From Nocardioides zhouii (GTDB taxonomy: Bacteria; Actinomycetota; Actinomycetes; Propionibacteriales; Nocardioidaceae): DNA of 64,000 bases. Position 1 is the first letter of the stretch, and every line of letters begins with the position of its first letter. Shown here piece by piece: positions 23,089-31,231 of the stretch. The position numbers were made by a program, and so were the translations under genes. The notes beneath the pieces were generated by a model. That model did not search any database, was not told where the DNA came from, and saw only the letters and a list, made by a program, of their open reading frames with translations. The DNA lies in NCBI RefSeq assembly GCF_004137345.1, contig NZ_SDWV01000003.1:1-64000 (forward strand). Direction: 5' to 3'.

Positions 23089-23293
23089 AGTCGTCACTCG
23101 TCCCCCCTCTCGGGGAAACTGATGTCCACACCCGCGTTTTCACGCAGCCGTGGCACTGGGACCGGGACCCGACGATCTATGGTGCAGGGCGATCGATGCG
23201 GGTGGGAGACGGGTGGTGCTTGCCTCCGCTTGGCGAGATCCGTGACGCAAGTCCTTCTGCGGCACTGATCGGTCAACAAGGAAGGCTAGCGGA

Positions 23294-23839
23294 TCATTCC
23301 GCCGAGGGCCCAATCCAGCCGTGCCCTGCAGGTGCGCCGTCTCCCATCGCGACCAGGCGCCACCCCGCGGCCAGCCGAGTCAGGTCCGAGCCGTCGACGA
23401 CGTACGACGCGGGGCCGGCGAGGTCGACCAGCAGGGCCTCGGCGCCGTCCTGGATCGCCGCCGTGGCCGCGGTGCCCGCGGGGACCGGTACCGGGCGCGC
23501 CTGCGGGTCCCATCGGGCCATCGTCTCCAGCGAGCTGAAGGCCAGCAGCCCGGTGCTGCCGTCCGCGGCCTGCAGCAGCACCGCCGCCATGTCGGACGAC
23601 TTGTCGTGGGCGAGGCCCTTTTCGTCGAGCTCGACCTCGCCGAGCACCGCGACGACGGGCACGAGCAGGCGGGAGTCCTGCAGCACCTCCAGCACGGCGC
23701 CCGATGACGCTGTGCCGGCGTGGTGCTCGTCGAGGACGCGGCGCAAGGCCGGGTCGCCCGCGCCGCTGTCGTCGGCGAAGCCCGGGTCCGGGATGGTCCG
23801 CACCAGCGGTGCGGCGTCGTCGTGGTCCACGAGCGCCAT
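23294..23839 (-). CDS. SseB-family protein
   Basis: 181 aa without signal or membrane segments. It has the SseB N-terminal-domain pattern: LRRVLDEHH near residue 32, then LLVPVVAVLGEVELDEKGL, MAAVLLQAADGSTGLLAFSS and LETMARWDPQARPVPV. The name comes from a Salmonella type III secretion protein, but actinobacterial members are cytoplasmic proteins of unknown role, and nothing here suggests secretion. It lies upstream of infC on the same strand, a neighbourhood I believe is common in actinobacteria, separated by 307 nt that include the infC leader. Confidence 0.85.
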   Translation of the reverse strand: MALVDHDDAAPLVRTIPDPGFADDSGAGDPALRRVLDEHHAGTASSGAVLEVLQDSRLLVPVVAVLGEVELDEKGLAHDKSSDMAAVLLQAADGSTGLLAFSSLETMARWDPQARPVPVPAGTAATAAIQDGAEALLVDLAGPASYVVDGSDLTRLAAGWRLVAMGDGAPAGHGWIGPSAE

Positions 23840-23877
23840 TGTCCCGGAGGCGTGGACCGTTGTGGGACTCTGGCCCC

Positions 23878-24339
23878 GTGGAAGGGACTACGTGGGCCGC
23901 ACTGACCGCCGCACTCACCGTCGCGGGGGCGATCTGGACGTGGATCGCCTTCCGTCGGCGGGGCGCCGCCAACGGCCTGCGGGCGATGGGGTTCACCCTG
24001 CTCCCGGCCGCCGCATGGCTCACCGGCACGCTCGAGATGGTCGTCGAGATCGCGGGGTCGGTCACCGACTGGGCGACCGGCCTGGTCTTCAACGTCCTCA
24101 CCTGGAGCGGCGTCGGGCTCGCAGGGCTCGCTCTCGTCCTCTTCGTCGTGAGCGGCTTCATCCGCGACCGCCAGCTGGCGCGTGCGCAGGCGAACGGCGG
24201 TGCGCCGGACTCCGCCAAGGCCACCCCGACGCGGCGTACCGAGCTGCCGCCGGCCTCTGCTCGAGCCACGGGCGGCTCGCCGATCGACGACGAGATGGCC
24301 GACATCGAGGCGCTGCTCAAGAGGCGGGGCATCGAGTGA
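23878..24339 (+). CDS. Conserved small actinobacterial membrane protein
   Basis: 153 aa from a GTG start. About three hydrophobic segments lie in residues 3-100 (WAALTAALTVAGAIWTWIAF, FTLLPAAAWLTGTLEMVV, SGVGLAGLALVLFVVSGFI). A cytoplasmic hydrophilic tail follows, ending in the conserved-looking DDEMADIEALLKRRGIE. Such proteins are often labelled cellulose synthase in actinobacterial genomes without any catalytic motif, so I do not adopt that name. Its stop overlaps the next start as GTGA. Confidence 0.78.
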   Translation: MEGTTWAALTAALTVAGAIWTWIAFRRRGAANGLRAMGFTLLPAAAWLTGTLEMVVEIAGSVTDWATGLVFNVLTWSGVGLAGLALVLFVVSGFIRDRQLARAQANGGAPDSAKATPTRRTELPPASARATGGSPIDDEMADIEALLKRRGIE

Positions 24340-25559
24340 GCGACCACTTCGTCGACCGCAACCGGCTCTGGTCGCGGCTCGACGCAGCCGTCGCGGCGCT
24401 TCCCGAACCGCCCCCGACACCGATAGCCGTCGTCGACCTGGACGCGTTCGACGCCAACGCCACCGACCTGGTGCGCCGTGCCGACGGCAAGCCGATCCGG
24501 GTCGCGTCCAAGTCGCTGCGCGTCCCGGCGCTGATCCAGCGGGCGTTGGCGCGCGACGGATTCGAGGGCGTGCTGGCGTACACGCTGGCTGAGGCGCTCT
24601 GGCTCCACGAGGAGGGCATCAGCGACGACGTGGTCGTGGCGTACCCGTCCGTCGACGTCGCCGCCCTCCGCCGGCTGACCTCCTCCCCCGCTGCCGCTGC
24701 CGCGATCACGCTGATGGTGGACGACGCTGCCCACCTCGAGGCCCTCGACGCGGCACGCTCCGCCGCCGCGGGCGACGTCGAGGTCCGGGTCGCGCTCGAC
24801 CTCGACGCCGGCCTGCGGCTCGGTCGCCAGCACATCGGCCCCAAGCGCTCTCCCCTCTTCGACACCGCCGACGTGGTCGCGCTCGCCCGCGTGGTCCACG
24901 AGCGCGCGGGCGTCCGGCTCGTCGGCGTGATGACGTACGAGGGCCAGGTGGCGGGCGTCCAGGACGACGTACCGGACCAGCGCACCAAGTCCCTGCTCGT
25001 ACGCCGCCTCAAGCAGGCGTCGATGGCGCAGCTCGAGGTGCGCCGCCGCGAGATATCCGAGGCGCTGGCGCAGGTCACCGAGCTCGAGTTCTGGAACGGC
25101 GGCGGCTCGGGGTCGGTCGAGGCCACTGCAGCCGACGCCGCGGTGACCGAGGTCGCAGCAGGGTCGGGCCTCCTGGTCCCCGGCATCTTCGACCACTACG
25201 CGTCGTTCGAGCCGCACCCGGCGGCGTACTTCGGCCTGCGGGTCTCGCGCAAGCCCACGTCGACGATCGCGACCGTCCACGGAGGCGGCTTCATCGCGAG
25301 CGGTGCCACCGGCGAGGACCGCTCACCGATCCCGTGGGCGCCGCCCGGCCTGCACCTCACCGGGCTCGAGGGTGCGGGCGAGGTCCAGACGCCGCTGACC
25401 GGCCACCCCGCTGCGCTGCTGAAGATCGGCGACCTCGTGTGGTTCCGCCACGCCAAGTCCGGCGAACTGTTCGAGCACGTCCGCGACGTCCACCTCGTCC
25501 GCGGGGAGTCGGTGACCGAGGTCGTCCCGTCCTACCGCGGCTGCGACCTTGTCTTCTGA
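24336..25559 (+). CDS. PLP-dependent amino acid deaminase/aldolase-like protein (alanine racemase N-terminal fold)
   Basis: 407 aa. Type-III PLP fold related to D-serine dehydratase, D-threonine aldolase and alanine racemase. The barrel starts PIAVVDLDAFDANA, with the Schiff-base Lys in RVASKSLRVP (about residue 57). Further on are VRVALDLDAGLRLGRQ, GVMTYEGQVAG, WNGGGSGSV (phosphate loop) and a C-terminal domain with GDLVWFRHAKSGELFEH. The His/Cys metal ligands of D-serine dehydratases may lie in that end (residues near HAKSGE and YRGCD). The substrate is probably a D- or beta-hydroxy amino acid. The GTG start overlaps the preceding membrane protein gene, so both are co-translated. Confidence 0.85.
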   Translation: MSDHFVDRNRLWSRLDAAVAALPEPPPTPIAVVDLDAFDANATDLVRRADGKPIRVASKSLRVPALIQRALARDGFEGVLAYTLAEALWLHEEGISDDVVVAYPSVDVAALRRLTSSPAAAAAITLMVDDAAHLEALDAARSAAAGDVEVRVALDLDAGLRLGRQHIGPKRSPLFDTADVVALARVVHERAGVRLVGVMTYEGQVAGVQDDVPDQRTKSLLVRRLKQASMAQLEVRRREISEALAQVTELEFWNGGGSGSVEATAADAAVTEVAAGSGLLVPGIFDHYASFEPHPAAYFGLRVSRKPTSTIATVHGGGFIASGATGEDRSPIPWAPPGLHLTGLEGAGEVQTPLTGHPAALLKIGDLVWFRHAKSGELFEHVRDVHLVRGESVTEVVPSYRGCDLVF

Positions 25560-26094
25560 TTCGCTCGAGGTCGTCGAGCGGGTGCTGACGGCTCCCCCGA
25601 CCCTGGGGCCGGGACGCCTCGTCTGTGTCGACGGACCTGCCGGCTCCGGCAAGACCACATTGGCCCGCGCCGTGGCGCACGCGGTGCCGGGCTCGCAGCT
25701 CGTGCAGTGCGACGACCTGCTCCACGGCTGGGGCGGCCTGCCGGGCCTCGCCGCCTCCGTGGCCGCGCTGCTCGCCCCGCTCGCGCTCGGCGAGGTCGGC
25801 ACCTGGCGGCGCTGGGACTGGCTCGCGGACGACTGGGCCGAGAGCCACCAGGTCACGCCGGGTGGCCTGCTCGTGATCGAGGGGGTCGGGTCGTGGTCGC
25901 CAGCGATCGCCCACCTGGTCGGCGTACTCGTGTGGGTCGAGGCCGACCCCGACCTCCGGCTCCGGCGCGGCATCGCGCGCGACGGCGAGGCGATGCGCGC
26001 GCACTGGCTGCAGTGGCGGATCGACGAGGACGCCCTCTTCGCAGCCCACGGCACCCGCGACCATGCCGACCTGGTCGTGACGACCGACGGTTGA
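25549..26094 (+). CDS. P-loop NTPase, uridine kinase-like
   Basis: 181 aa. Walker A VCVDGPAGSGKTTLA is near the start, QCDDLLHGWGG carries the Asp pair typical of nucleoside/uridine kinase-type enzymes, LLVIEGVGSW is the Walker-B strand and RGIARDGEAMRAHWLQW could be the lid. It probably phosphorylates a small molecule; the substrate is not evident. The start is TTG, overlapping the preceding gene by 11 nt; no better start lies before the P-loop. It converges with the GNAT gene at a 9-bp gap. Confidence 0.8.
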   Translation: MSSDSLEVVERVLTAPPTLGPGRLVCVDGPAGSGKTTLARAVAHAVPGSQLVQCDDLLHGWGGLPGLAASVAALLAPLALGEVGTWRRWDWLADDWAESHQVTPGGLLVIEGVGSWSPAIAHLVGVLVWVEADPDLRLRRGIARDGEAMRAHWLQWRIDEDALFAAHGTRDHADLVVTTDG

Positions 26095-26103
26095 GCCTGG
26101 TGA

Positions 26104-27054
26104 CTACGCGTCGAGGTGGAAGTAGTCCTGGCGGTAGAGCTGCCGGAAACCGGCGCGCTCGTAGATCCCCAGCGCCCCGGTCGGGTTGGCTGTGTCGACG
26201 TTGAGGCTCGCGGTCGCGTAGCCCGCGCTGCGGCTGAGGTGCAGCACCCGCGACAGCAGTGCGGTCGCCAGCCCGCGTCCGCGGTGCTGGTGCAGCGTTC
26301 CGACGTAGGGCACGTGGACCTCCGGTCCGGCGCCGCCGGAGGGCGGTACGGCGTACTCGTGGGCGAAGACGAACGCGGCGACCGACCCACAGGCATCGCG
26401 CGCCACGACGGACAGCGCGTGGCGCGTGTGCGCCGAGGTGACCATGAACAGCGTCCAGAACTCCCGGCTGATGTCAATGAACTCCGGGTAGTCCGCGAAA
26501 GCGGCGTTGAGTGCGTTGCGCAGCTCGTCGGACGCCTCGGGGTCGAACTGCTCGACCGTGACACCGGCAGGGAGCGCGAGCCCCGGCGGACCGTCGGGCA
26601 GCTCGGCCACCATCAGGAAGCTGTGGCGTCCCGGATCGAAGCACGCCGACCGCATCAGCTCCGCCTGGTCGTCCCGGTCCGCGAGTGCGGCGCCGGCGAT
26701 CCGGAACGGGCCGCCGGACCCGTCGTCTCCGTGGATCGCCCGCGCGCGGTCGACCGAGCGCCCGAGCATCAGGGTGCCGAGTCCCTCCCCCAGCCGCCGC
26801 GGGTCGACGTCGCCGAAGAGCGTGAAGCGCTGGCCCCGGTCGGTGAGCAGCGAGGGCATCACCGCGGTGTAGGCCACCAGGTGGTCGCCGTCGAAGGCAC
26901 CGTCGAAGACAGCGTCGGCCTTGTCGCGCATGATCTCGACGACCTCGCCCGCTGCGAGGCAGAAGCCGGTCGGGTGGTCGGCCTCGATCCGCAGCATCAG
27001 TGCGGCGATCGCCTCGGCGTCCTCGGGCCCCAGGTCGCGGGTGGTCAAGGCCAT
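26104..27054 (-). CDS. Tandem GNAT-family acetyltransferase
   Basis: 316 aa with two GNAT-like halves. The N-terminal half opens LTTRDLGPEDAEAIAALML. The C-terminal half has the complete acetyl-CoA motif VPYVGTLHQHRGRGLATALL and the end AGYATASLNVDTANPTGALG, then YERAGFRQLYRQDYF. The layout is like mycothiol synthase, but it is not MshD by any residue I can point to. The ATG at 27054 follows TACCGT by 6 nt, a leaderless pattern; an ATG six codons upstream lies at that box and is less likely. Confidence 0.85.
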   Translation of the reverse strand: MALTTRDLGPEDAEAIAALMLRIEADHPTGFCLAAGEVVEIMRDKADAVFDGAFDGDHLVAYTAVMPSLLTDRGQRFTLFGDVDPRRLGEGLGTLMLGRSVDRARAIHGDDGSGGPFRIAGAALADRDDQAELMRSACFDPGRHSFLMVAELPDGPPGLALPAGVTVEQFDPEASDELRNALNAAFADYPEFIDISREFWTLFMVTSAHTRHALSVVARDACGSVAAFVFAHEYAVPPSGGAGPEVHVPYVGTLHQHRGRGLATALLSRVLHLSRSAGYATASLNVDTANPTGALGIYERAGFRQLYRQDYFHLDA

Positions 27055-27066
27055 GGCAAAACGGTA

Positions 27067-27226
27067 GGGCATGTCTGTCACGTCTCGGCCGTCGCGAGCG
27101 TCGTCCTGCGGGATGCATCGCAAGGCGGAGGAGGGAGGCGATGCGCCAGCATCGACGACTGACGACAACGCAGCGAGGCGCCCGCAGGACGGCGCGCAGC
27201 AGGCCATGGACGTGACAGCCATGCCC
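27067..27226. repeat. 160-bp nested inverted repeat between divergent genes
   Basis: The outer arms GGGCATGTCTGTCACGTC (27067-27084) and GACGTGACAGCCATGCCC (27209-27226) pair at 17 of 18 positions. The inner arms CGTCCTGCGGG (27102-27112) and CCCGCAGGACG (27181-27191) pair perfectly. Both sides have exactly 17 nt between outer and inner arm. A third small pair, GCATCGC/GCGATGC, lies at 27115-27121 and 27138-27144. It fills the space between the GNAT and epimerase genes and touches both promoters. It has no coding potential. Confidence 0.65.
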
Positions 27227-27250
27227 TTGGTGCTGTCTAGGGTGGCCGTC

Positions 27251-28177
27251 ATGGTGTTTCCCAGTGGCGACCAGTTCGAGATCTCGGCCGCGGGCTACGT
27301 CGCCGTGGTCACCGAGAGCGGCGCCGCGCTGCGGGTGCTGCGGCACCACGGCCACGACCTCGTGCACGGCTTCGGCGAGACCGAGATGTCGGGAGGCGGC
27401 CGCGGCCAGCTGCTGATGCCGTGGCCCAACCGGATCCGCGACGGTCGCTACTCGTTCGGCGGACGCGACCTGCAGCTGGGCCTCACCGACCCGTCGCGCG
27501 GCAACGCCTCGCACGGGCTCGCGCGCTGGGCGGCCTGGACGGTTGAGGAGCACACCGACACCTCCGTGTCGCTCGTCTACCGGGTGATGGCCCAGACCGG
27601 CTATCCCTGGGCCCTCGACCTGCACGTGCTCTACGACCTGTCCGCCGACGGCCTCGTGGTCACCCAGACCACCACCAACCTCTCGCCGGAGCCGGCGCCC
27701 TGCGCCAGCGGAGCGCACCCCTACCTCGCTGTCGGGGACGCCATCGAGGACCTCGAGCTCCACGTGCCCGCCCGGACCCGGGTCGTGGTCGACGACCGGC
27801 AGATCCCGACCGGCACAGAGCCGGTGTCCGGGGCGTACGACTTCACCTCACCGCAGCGCATCGGCCACGCGGTGCTCGACGACGGGTTCGGCGACCTCGT
27901 CCACGAGGACGGCCGCGCGACGGTGACCCTCACCGACCCCGCCACCGGCCGCGGGGTCGCGCTGTGGGTCGACGAGCACCACCGGTGGCTCCAGCTCTTC
28001 ACCCAGCCGACCGACGGCCCGCGTCCCGCACTTGCGGTCGAGCCGATGACCGCTCCCGCCGACGCGTTCAACTCCGGCACCGACCTCGCCACCCTCGCGC
28101 CCGCGGGTTCGGCGGGAGACGAGGTCTCGGTGTCGTGGGGCATCCACGCACTCCACGCGGCCCATGCCGACGGTTAG
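27251..28177 (+). CDS. Aldose 1-epimerase family protein
   Basis: 308 aa, galactose mutarotase fold. The sequence has GQLLMPWPNRIRDGRYSFGG, the catalytic-type His in NASHGLARWAAW, CASGAHPYLAVG (second His) and a C-terminal Glu in LAVEPMTAPADAFNSG, the usual general base. It interconverts sugar anomers; the exact sugar is unknown. The ATG stands 7 nt after TAGGGT, so the message is probably leaderless. Its end overlaps the convergent PH-domain gene by 4 nt. Confidence 0.9.
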   Translation: MVFPSGDQFEISAAGYVAVVTESGAALRVLRHHGHDLVHGFGETEMSGGGRGQLLMPWPNRIRDGRYSFGGRDLQLGLTDPSRGNASHGLARWAAWTVEEHTDTSVSLVYRVMAQTGYPWALDLHVLYDLSADGLVVTQTTTNLSPEPAPCASGAHPYLAVGDAIEDLELHVPARTRVVVDDRQIPTGTEPVSGAYDFTSPQRIGHAVLDDGFGDLVHEDGRATVTLTDPATGRGVALWVDEHHRWLQLFTQPTDGPRPALAVEPMTAPADAFNSGTDLATLAPAGSAGDEVSVSWGIHALHAAHADG

Positions 28178-28647
28178 GGCTCGCGAGGTCCTGCGCGGTT
28201 GATGAGCGCGCGCACCTGACGTACGCCGTCGCGCGCCCGGCGGCCGTCGGAGCCCTGGAACGCCATCGCCGAGACGGTGGTGCCGTCGGCGAGGTCGAGG
28301 GTCGCCCACGGCGCGCCGTCGGGCAGGTGGATGGCGAGCACCTGCTCCCAGTCGTACCGGCGGGTGCGGAAGCCGTTGACGACGACCAGCGACTGCATCT
28401 CGGCGGTGACCCGGGCGCGGCCGAGCGCCCAGCCGCAGGTCGCCGCTCCTGCACCCATCACCAGCACCGTGAGCCGCTGGAGCAGGTTGAACCGCTCTCG
28501 CACGGAGTCGTCGAAGCCGAACCACGCAGCGGCGCACACCACGAGGAGCACCGTCCCGAAGCCGATCACCGCGTAACGCACGCCGATCGGGCGCCACGTG
28601 CGGGGCAGCGACGGCAGCGGCTGGCCGGGCTCAGAGCCGGCAGGCAT
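28174..28647 (-). CDS. PH-domain membrane protein downstream of hisG
   Basis: 157 aa. Two membrane helices (RYAVIGFGTVLLVVCAAAWF and LLQRLTVLVMGAGAATCGWA) are followed by a bacterial PH-like domain (MQSLVVVNGFRTRRYDWEQV, then LADGTTVSAMAFQG). Function is unknown; it is probably anchored with the PH domain inside. The start overlaps the 3' end of hisG by 17 nt, so it is co-translated with hisE-hisG. A similar gene follows hisG in Streptomyces, by memory of gene order. Confidence 0.8.
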   Translation of the reverse strand: MPAGSEPGQPLPSLPRTWRPIGVRYAVIGFGTVLLVVCAAAWFGFDDSVRERFNLLQRLTVLVMGAGAATCGWALGRARVTAEMQSLVVVNGFRTRRYDWEQVLAIHLPDGAPWATLDLADGTTVSAMAFQGSDGRRARDGVRQVRALINRAGPREP

Positions 28648-29476
28648 GGATGTCCGTGAGCAGGATGGCGCGCGCGCCGACCGACCAGAGGTCGTCCATC
28701 AGCCGCTGCGAGCCTGCGCGCGGCACCATCACCCGTACGGCGACCCAGCCGGGCTTGCCGAGGGGCGAGATCGTCGGGCCCTCGCGGCCCGGCGCGAGCT
28801 CGGTCGCCGCGTCGAGGCGGGACTGCTCGATGTCGTAGTCCATCATCACGAAGCTGCGCGCGACCAGCACGCCCTCGACGCGGCGACGGAAGATCTCGAA
28901 GTCGTCGGGAACCTTGTCGCTGCGGGTGATGAGCACGGCCTGGGAGTCGAGGATGACCTCGCCGAAGGTCTCGAGGCCCGCCGCGCGCAGCGTCGAGCCG
29001 GTCTCCACGACGTCGGCGATCACGTCGGCCACGCCGAGCTGCACGCTCGTCTCGACGGCGCCGTCGAGGCGGGTCACCGTGGCGTCGATGCCATGGCGGA
29101 AGAGGTGGTCCTCGACCACACCGACGTACGACGTCGCGATCCGCAGGCCCTGCAGGTCGTCGAGCGAGGTGTAGCGGCCGATGGGCCCGGCGAAGTGGAA
29201 GCGCGACCGGCCGAAACCGAGGTTCATCACCTCGACGGCCTTGGCGCCGGAGTCCAGCAGCAGGTCGCGGCCGGTGATGCCGGCGTCGAGCGTGCCCTCG
29301 CCGACGTACAGCGCGATGTCGCGGGGACGCAGGTAGAAGAACTCGACGTCGTTCTCGGAGTCGACGAGCGCGAGCTCCTTGGAGTCGCTGCGCTGGCGGT
29401 AGCCCGACTCCCGCAGGATCTCGGTCGCGGCCTGGGACAGCGCCCCCTTGTTGGGGACGGCGATGCGGAGGGTCAT
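28631..29476 (-). CDS. hisG: ATP phosphoribosyltransferase, long form
   Basis: First committed step of histidine synthesis: ATP plus PRPP gives phosphoribosyl-ATP. The 281-aa product has RIAVPNKGALSQAA at the start, DAGITGRDLL, VADVIADVVETGSTLRAAGL (the PRPP loop) and a C-terminal ACT-like domain (ISPLGKPGWVAVRVMVPRAG), the histidine-sensing part of the hexameric long form. It follows hisE after 31 nt. The other his genes are not in the window, the usual split in actinobacteria. Confidence 0.97.
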   Translation of the reverse strand: MTLRIAVPNKGALSQAATEILRESGYRQRSDSKELALVDSENDVEFFYLRPRDIALYVGEGTLDAGITGRDLLLDSGAKAVEVMNLGFGRSRFHFAGPIGRYTSLDDLQGLRIATSYVGVVEDHLFRHGIDATVTRLDGAVETSVQLGVADVIADVVETGSTLRAAGLETFGEVILDSQAVLITRSDKVPDDFEIFRRRVEGVLVARSFVMMDYDIEQSRLDAATELAPGREGPTISPLGKPGWVAVRVMVPRAGSQRLMDDLWSVGARAILLTDIHACRL

Positions 29477-29507
29477 GCGAGGTTCATCCCGTTCTCCCAG
29501 CCGGCGT

Positions 29508-29771
29508 TCACAGGTGGGCGTAGACGTCGTCGAGGGTCAGGCCGGAGGCGAGCATCAGCACCTGCGCGTGGTAGAGCAGCTGGCTGATCTCCAGCGCCGT
29601 CGCGTCCTTGCCCTCGTGCTCGGCGGCCATCCAGGACTCGGCGGCCTCCTCCAGGAGCTTCTTGCCGATGGCATGGACACCGGCGTCGAGCTGCTGCACG
29701 GTGCCGGACCCCTCGGGGCGCTCCGCGGCCTTGGTGGAGAGCTCTGCCCACAGGTCCTCGAACGTCTTCAC
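29508..29771 (-). CDS. hisE: Phosphoribosyl-ATP pyrophosphatase
   Basis: Second step of histidine synthesis. All-alpha MazG-like fold in 87 aa: [11 protein letters not shown] at the start, then [20 protein letters not shown] with the metal-binding EEAAE, and [28 protein letters not shown] chose GTG at 29771 because the conserved family start KTFEDL follows directly and a TAGGCT box lies 8 nt upstream. A TTG three codons earlier, behind an AGGGG site, is the alternative. It is transcribed with hisG. Confidence 0.95.
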   Translation of the reverse strand: MKTFEDLWAELSTKAAERPEGSGTVQQLDAGVHAIGKKLLEEAAESWMAAEHEGKDATALEISQLLYHAQVLMLASGLTLDDVYAHL

Positions 29772-29838
29772 GAGGGTCAAGCCTAGGTCCCCTTGTCATC
29801 GGGACCGTCGCCCGGTCCGGATGCCGGGGGCCGGACCC

Positions 29839-30384
29839 TCAGACAGCCGGGTCGGGTCGGGACGCCGGGCCCGACGCGCCCAGTGCCGGATCGTCGCGGT
29901 TGGTCCAGAGGAAGACGAACAACCACGCGACGTACGCGAGCACGGCCAGGACGGCCACGACAACCACAAGCCCGGCGGACCCGGTGACAACCGTCGGTTC
30001 GACGAACAGGCCGACGGCCAGCGCGACCGAGGTCAGCACCAGGCATGTCCAACGGATCAGGTCGGCCTGGTGCCGCGTGCGGTCGCCCGCGGCGACGTCC
30101 CGGATGCCGCTGCAGGTGCCGAAGACCACGATCACCATCACGACGCTCTCGACGGCGCTCAGAAGTCGCCCCGACTCGGCGACCAGCAGGGGAAGCCCGA
30201 TCGCGATCCCGCCCGACGCCGCGATCGCGGCAGCCGTGAACCAGCGGCTTCGGGTGAGCAGCTTGACCAGGCCGCCCAGCACGACAGCCCATCCCACCAG
30301 ATCGGGGACCAGGTCCAACCCGTTGTACCGGAAGTCGACAACGACCAGGACGAGGCCGGCCACGACCATCCCGAGAGGAGTCAT
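29839..30384 (-). CDS. Integral membrane protein of unknown function
   Basis: 181 aa with about five to six hydrophobic helices (for example MTPLGMVVAGLVLVVVDFRY, LVPDLVGWAVVLGGLVKLL, ESVVMVIVVFGTCSGI, LIRWTCLVLTSVALAVGLFV, LVVVVAVLAVLAYVAWLFVF). The C-terminus is polar and Pro-rich. No family is recognised. The ATG lies 6 nt after TAGCCT, so it is probably the first gene of a leaderless transcript that could extend into hisE-hisG. A continuous alternative frame over the same stretch is Arg-rich and looks like a shadow. Confidence 0.7.
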   Translation of the reverse strand: MTPLGMVVAGLVLVVVDFRYNGLDLVPDLVGWAVVLGGLVKLLTRSRWFTAAAIAASGGIAIGLPLLVAESGRLLSAVESVVMVIVVFGTCSGIRDVAAGDRTRHQADLIRWTCLVLTSVALAVGLFVEPTVVTGSAGLVVVVAVLAVLAYVAWLFVFLWTNRDDPALGASGPASRPDPAV

Positions 30385-30449
30385 GGCGTGAGGCTAGACG
30401 AGCCACCGGTCGCTTCCCGGCACCACGTGCGGACCACCCCTCAGGAGGC

Positions 30450-30477
30450 TTGTCCTGTCGGTGGGGCGCGCTACGGT
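30450..30477 (+). promoter_or_regulatory. Candidate promoter of the DUF3072 gene
   Basis: TTGTCC, a 16-nt spacer and TACGGT are followed 6 nt later by the ATG. This gives a complete -35/-10 pair placing the transcript start at or next to the start codon. Confidence 0.5.
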
Positions 30478-30483
30478 CGAGAC

Positions 30484-30747
30484 ATGACTGAATCGAACAC
30501 CTATTCGGACGGCGCGACCCAACCCACCGGCGAGGTGCTGGGCGGACCCCAGGCCGACTCGACCCGCAAGGACCCCCAGGAGTGGGCCACCGGCGACGAG
30601 CCGATGACGGGGGCGCAGCGGAGCTACCTCGACACCTTGGCCCGCGAGGCCGGCGAGGAGATCTCGGCCGACCTCACAAAGGCCGAGGCCTCGGAGCACA
30701 TCGACCGGTTGCAGTCCCGCAGCGACCGCGTGCCCACCGACTCCTGA
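30484..30747 (+). CDS. DUF3072 protein
   Basis: 87 aa, hydrophilic. The C-terminal half is the DUF3072 signature MTGAQRSYLDTLAREAGEEI, then DLTKAEASEHIDRLQ; the N-terminal 40 residues look disordered. The domain resembles a short SAP-like helix-turn-helix; function is unknown. The start follows its -10 box by 6 nt without a ribosome binding site. It converges with ribH at a 4-bp gap. Confidence 0.85.
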   Translation: MTESNTYSDGATQPTGEVLGGPQADSTRKDPQEWATGDEPMTGAQRSYLDTLAREAGEEISADLTKAEASEHIDRLQSRSDRVPTDS

Positions 30748-30751
30748 GGCC

Positions 30752-31231
30752 TCAGACGTCCCGTAGTCCCGTGAGCACGCGGGCGGTGTCGAGCGCGGCG
30801 GCGGTCGCCTCCCAGCCCTTGTCCTCCACCGACCCCTCGAGCCCGGCGCGCTCGAGGGCCTGCTGCTCGGTGTCGCACGTGAGCACGCCGAAGCCGACCG
30901 GCATGGCGTGGGTGACGCTGACCTGGGTGAGGCCGTCGGTGGCGGCGGAGCAGACATAGTCGAAGTGCGGCGTGCCGCCGCGGATGACGACACCGAGCGC
31001 CACCACGGCGTCGTACCCGGCCTGCGCGAGCGCGGCAGCGACCACCGGGAGCTCGAAGGTGCCAGGGACGCGGATCACCTCGGGCTCGCTGATGCCGTAC
31101 GCCGCCAGGGCGCGCTCGGCGCCGGCGACGAGGCCGTCCATCACTTGTGTGTGCCAGCTCGCCGCGACGACGGCGACCTTGAGGCCGCTCGCGTCGTACG
31201 GCTGCGAGGTGGGTGCTCCGGCGCCGCTCAT
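30752..31231 (-). CDS. ribH: 6,7-dimethyl-8-ribityllumazine synthase
   Basis: Penultimate step of riboflavin synthesis, condensing the ribityl-pyrimidine with dihydroxybutanone phosphate. The 159-aa product has [38 protein letters not shown] with the catalytic His, and [18 protein letters not shown]. It probably assembles as a pentamer or 60-mer, by family knowledge. Last gene of the rib operon, overlapping ribBA as ATGA. Confidence 0.97.
   Translation of the reverse strand: MSGAGAPTSQPYDASGLKVAVVAASWHTQVMDGLVAGAERALAAYGISEPEVIRVPGTFELPVVAAALAQAGYDAVVALGVVIRGGTPHFDYVCSAATDGLTQVSVTHAMPVGFGVLTCDTEQQALERAGLEGSVEDKGWEATAAALDTARVLTGLRDV

Noticed and set aside
23094..23279. 61-codon minus-strand frame between infC and the SseB-like gene
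   Set aside because: Cys/Arg/Pro-rich with no ribosome site; more likely part of the infC leader.
23878..24339. Cellulose synthase naming for the small membrane protein
   Set aside because: No glycosyltransferase motif is present; three helices and a short tail cannot encode that enzyme.
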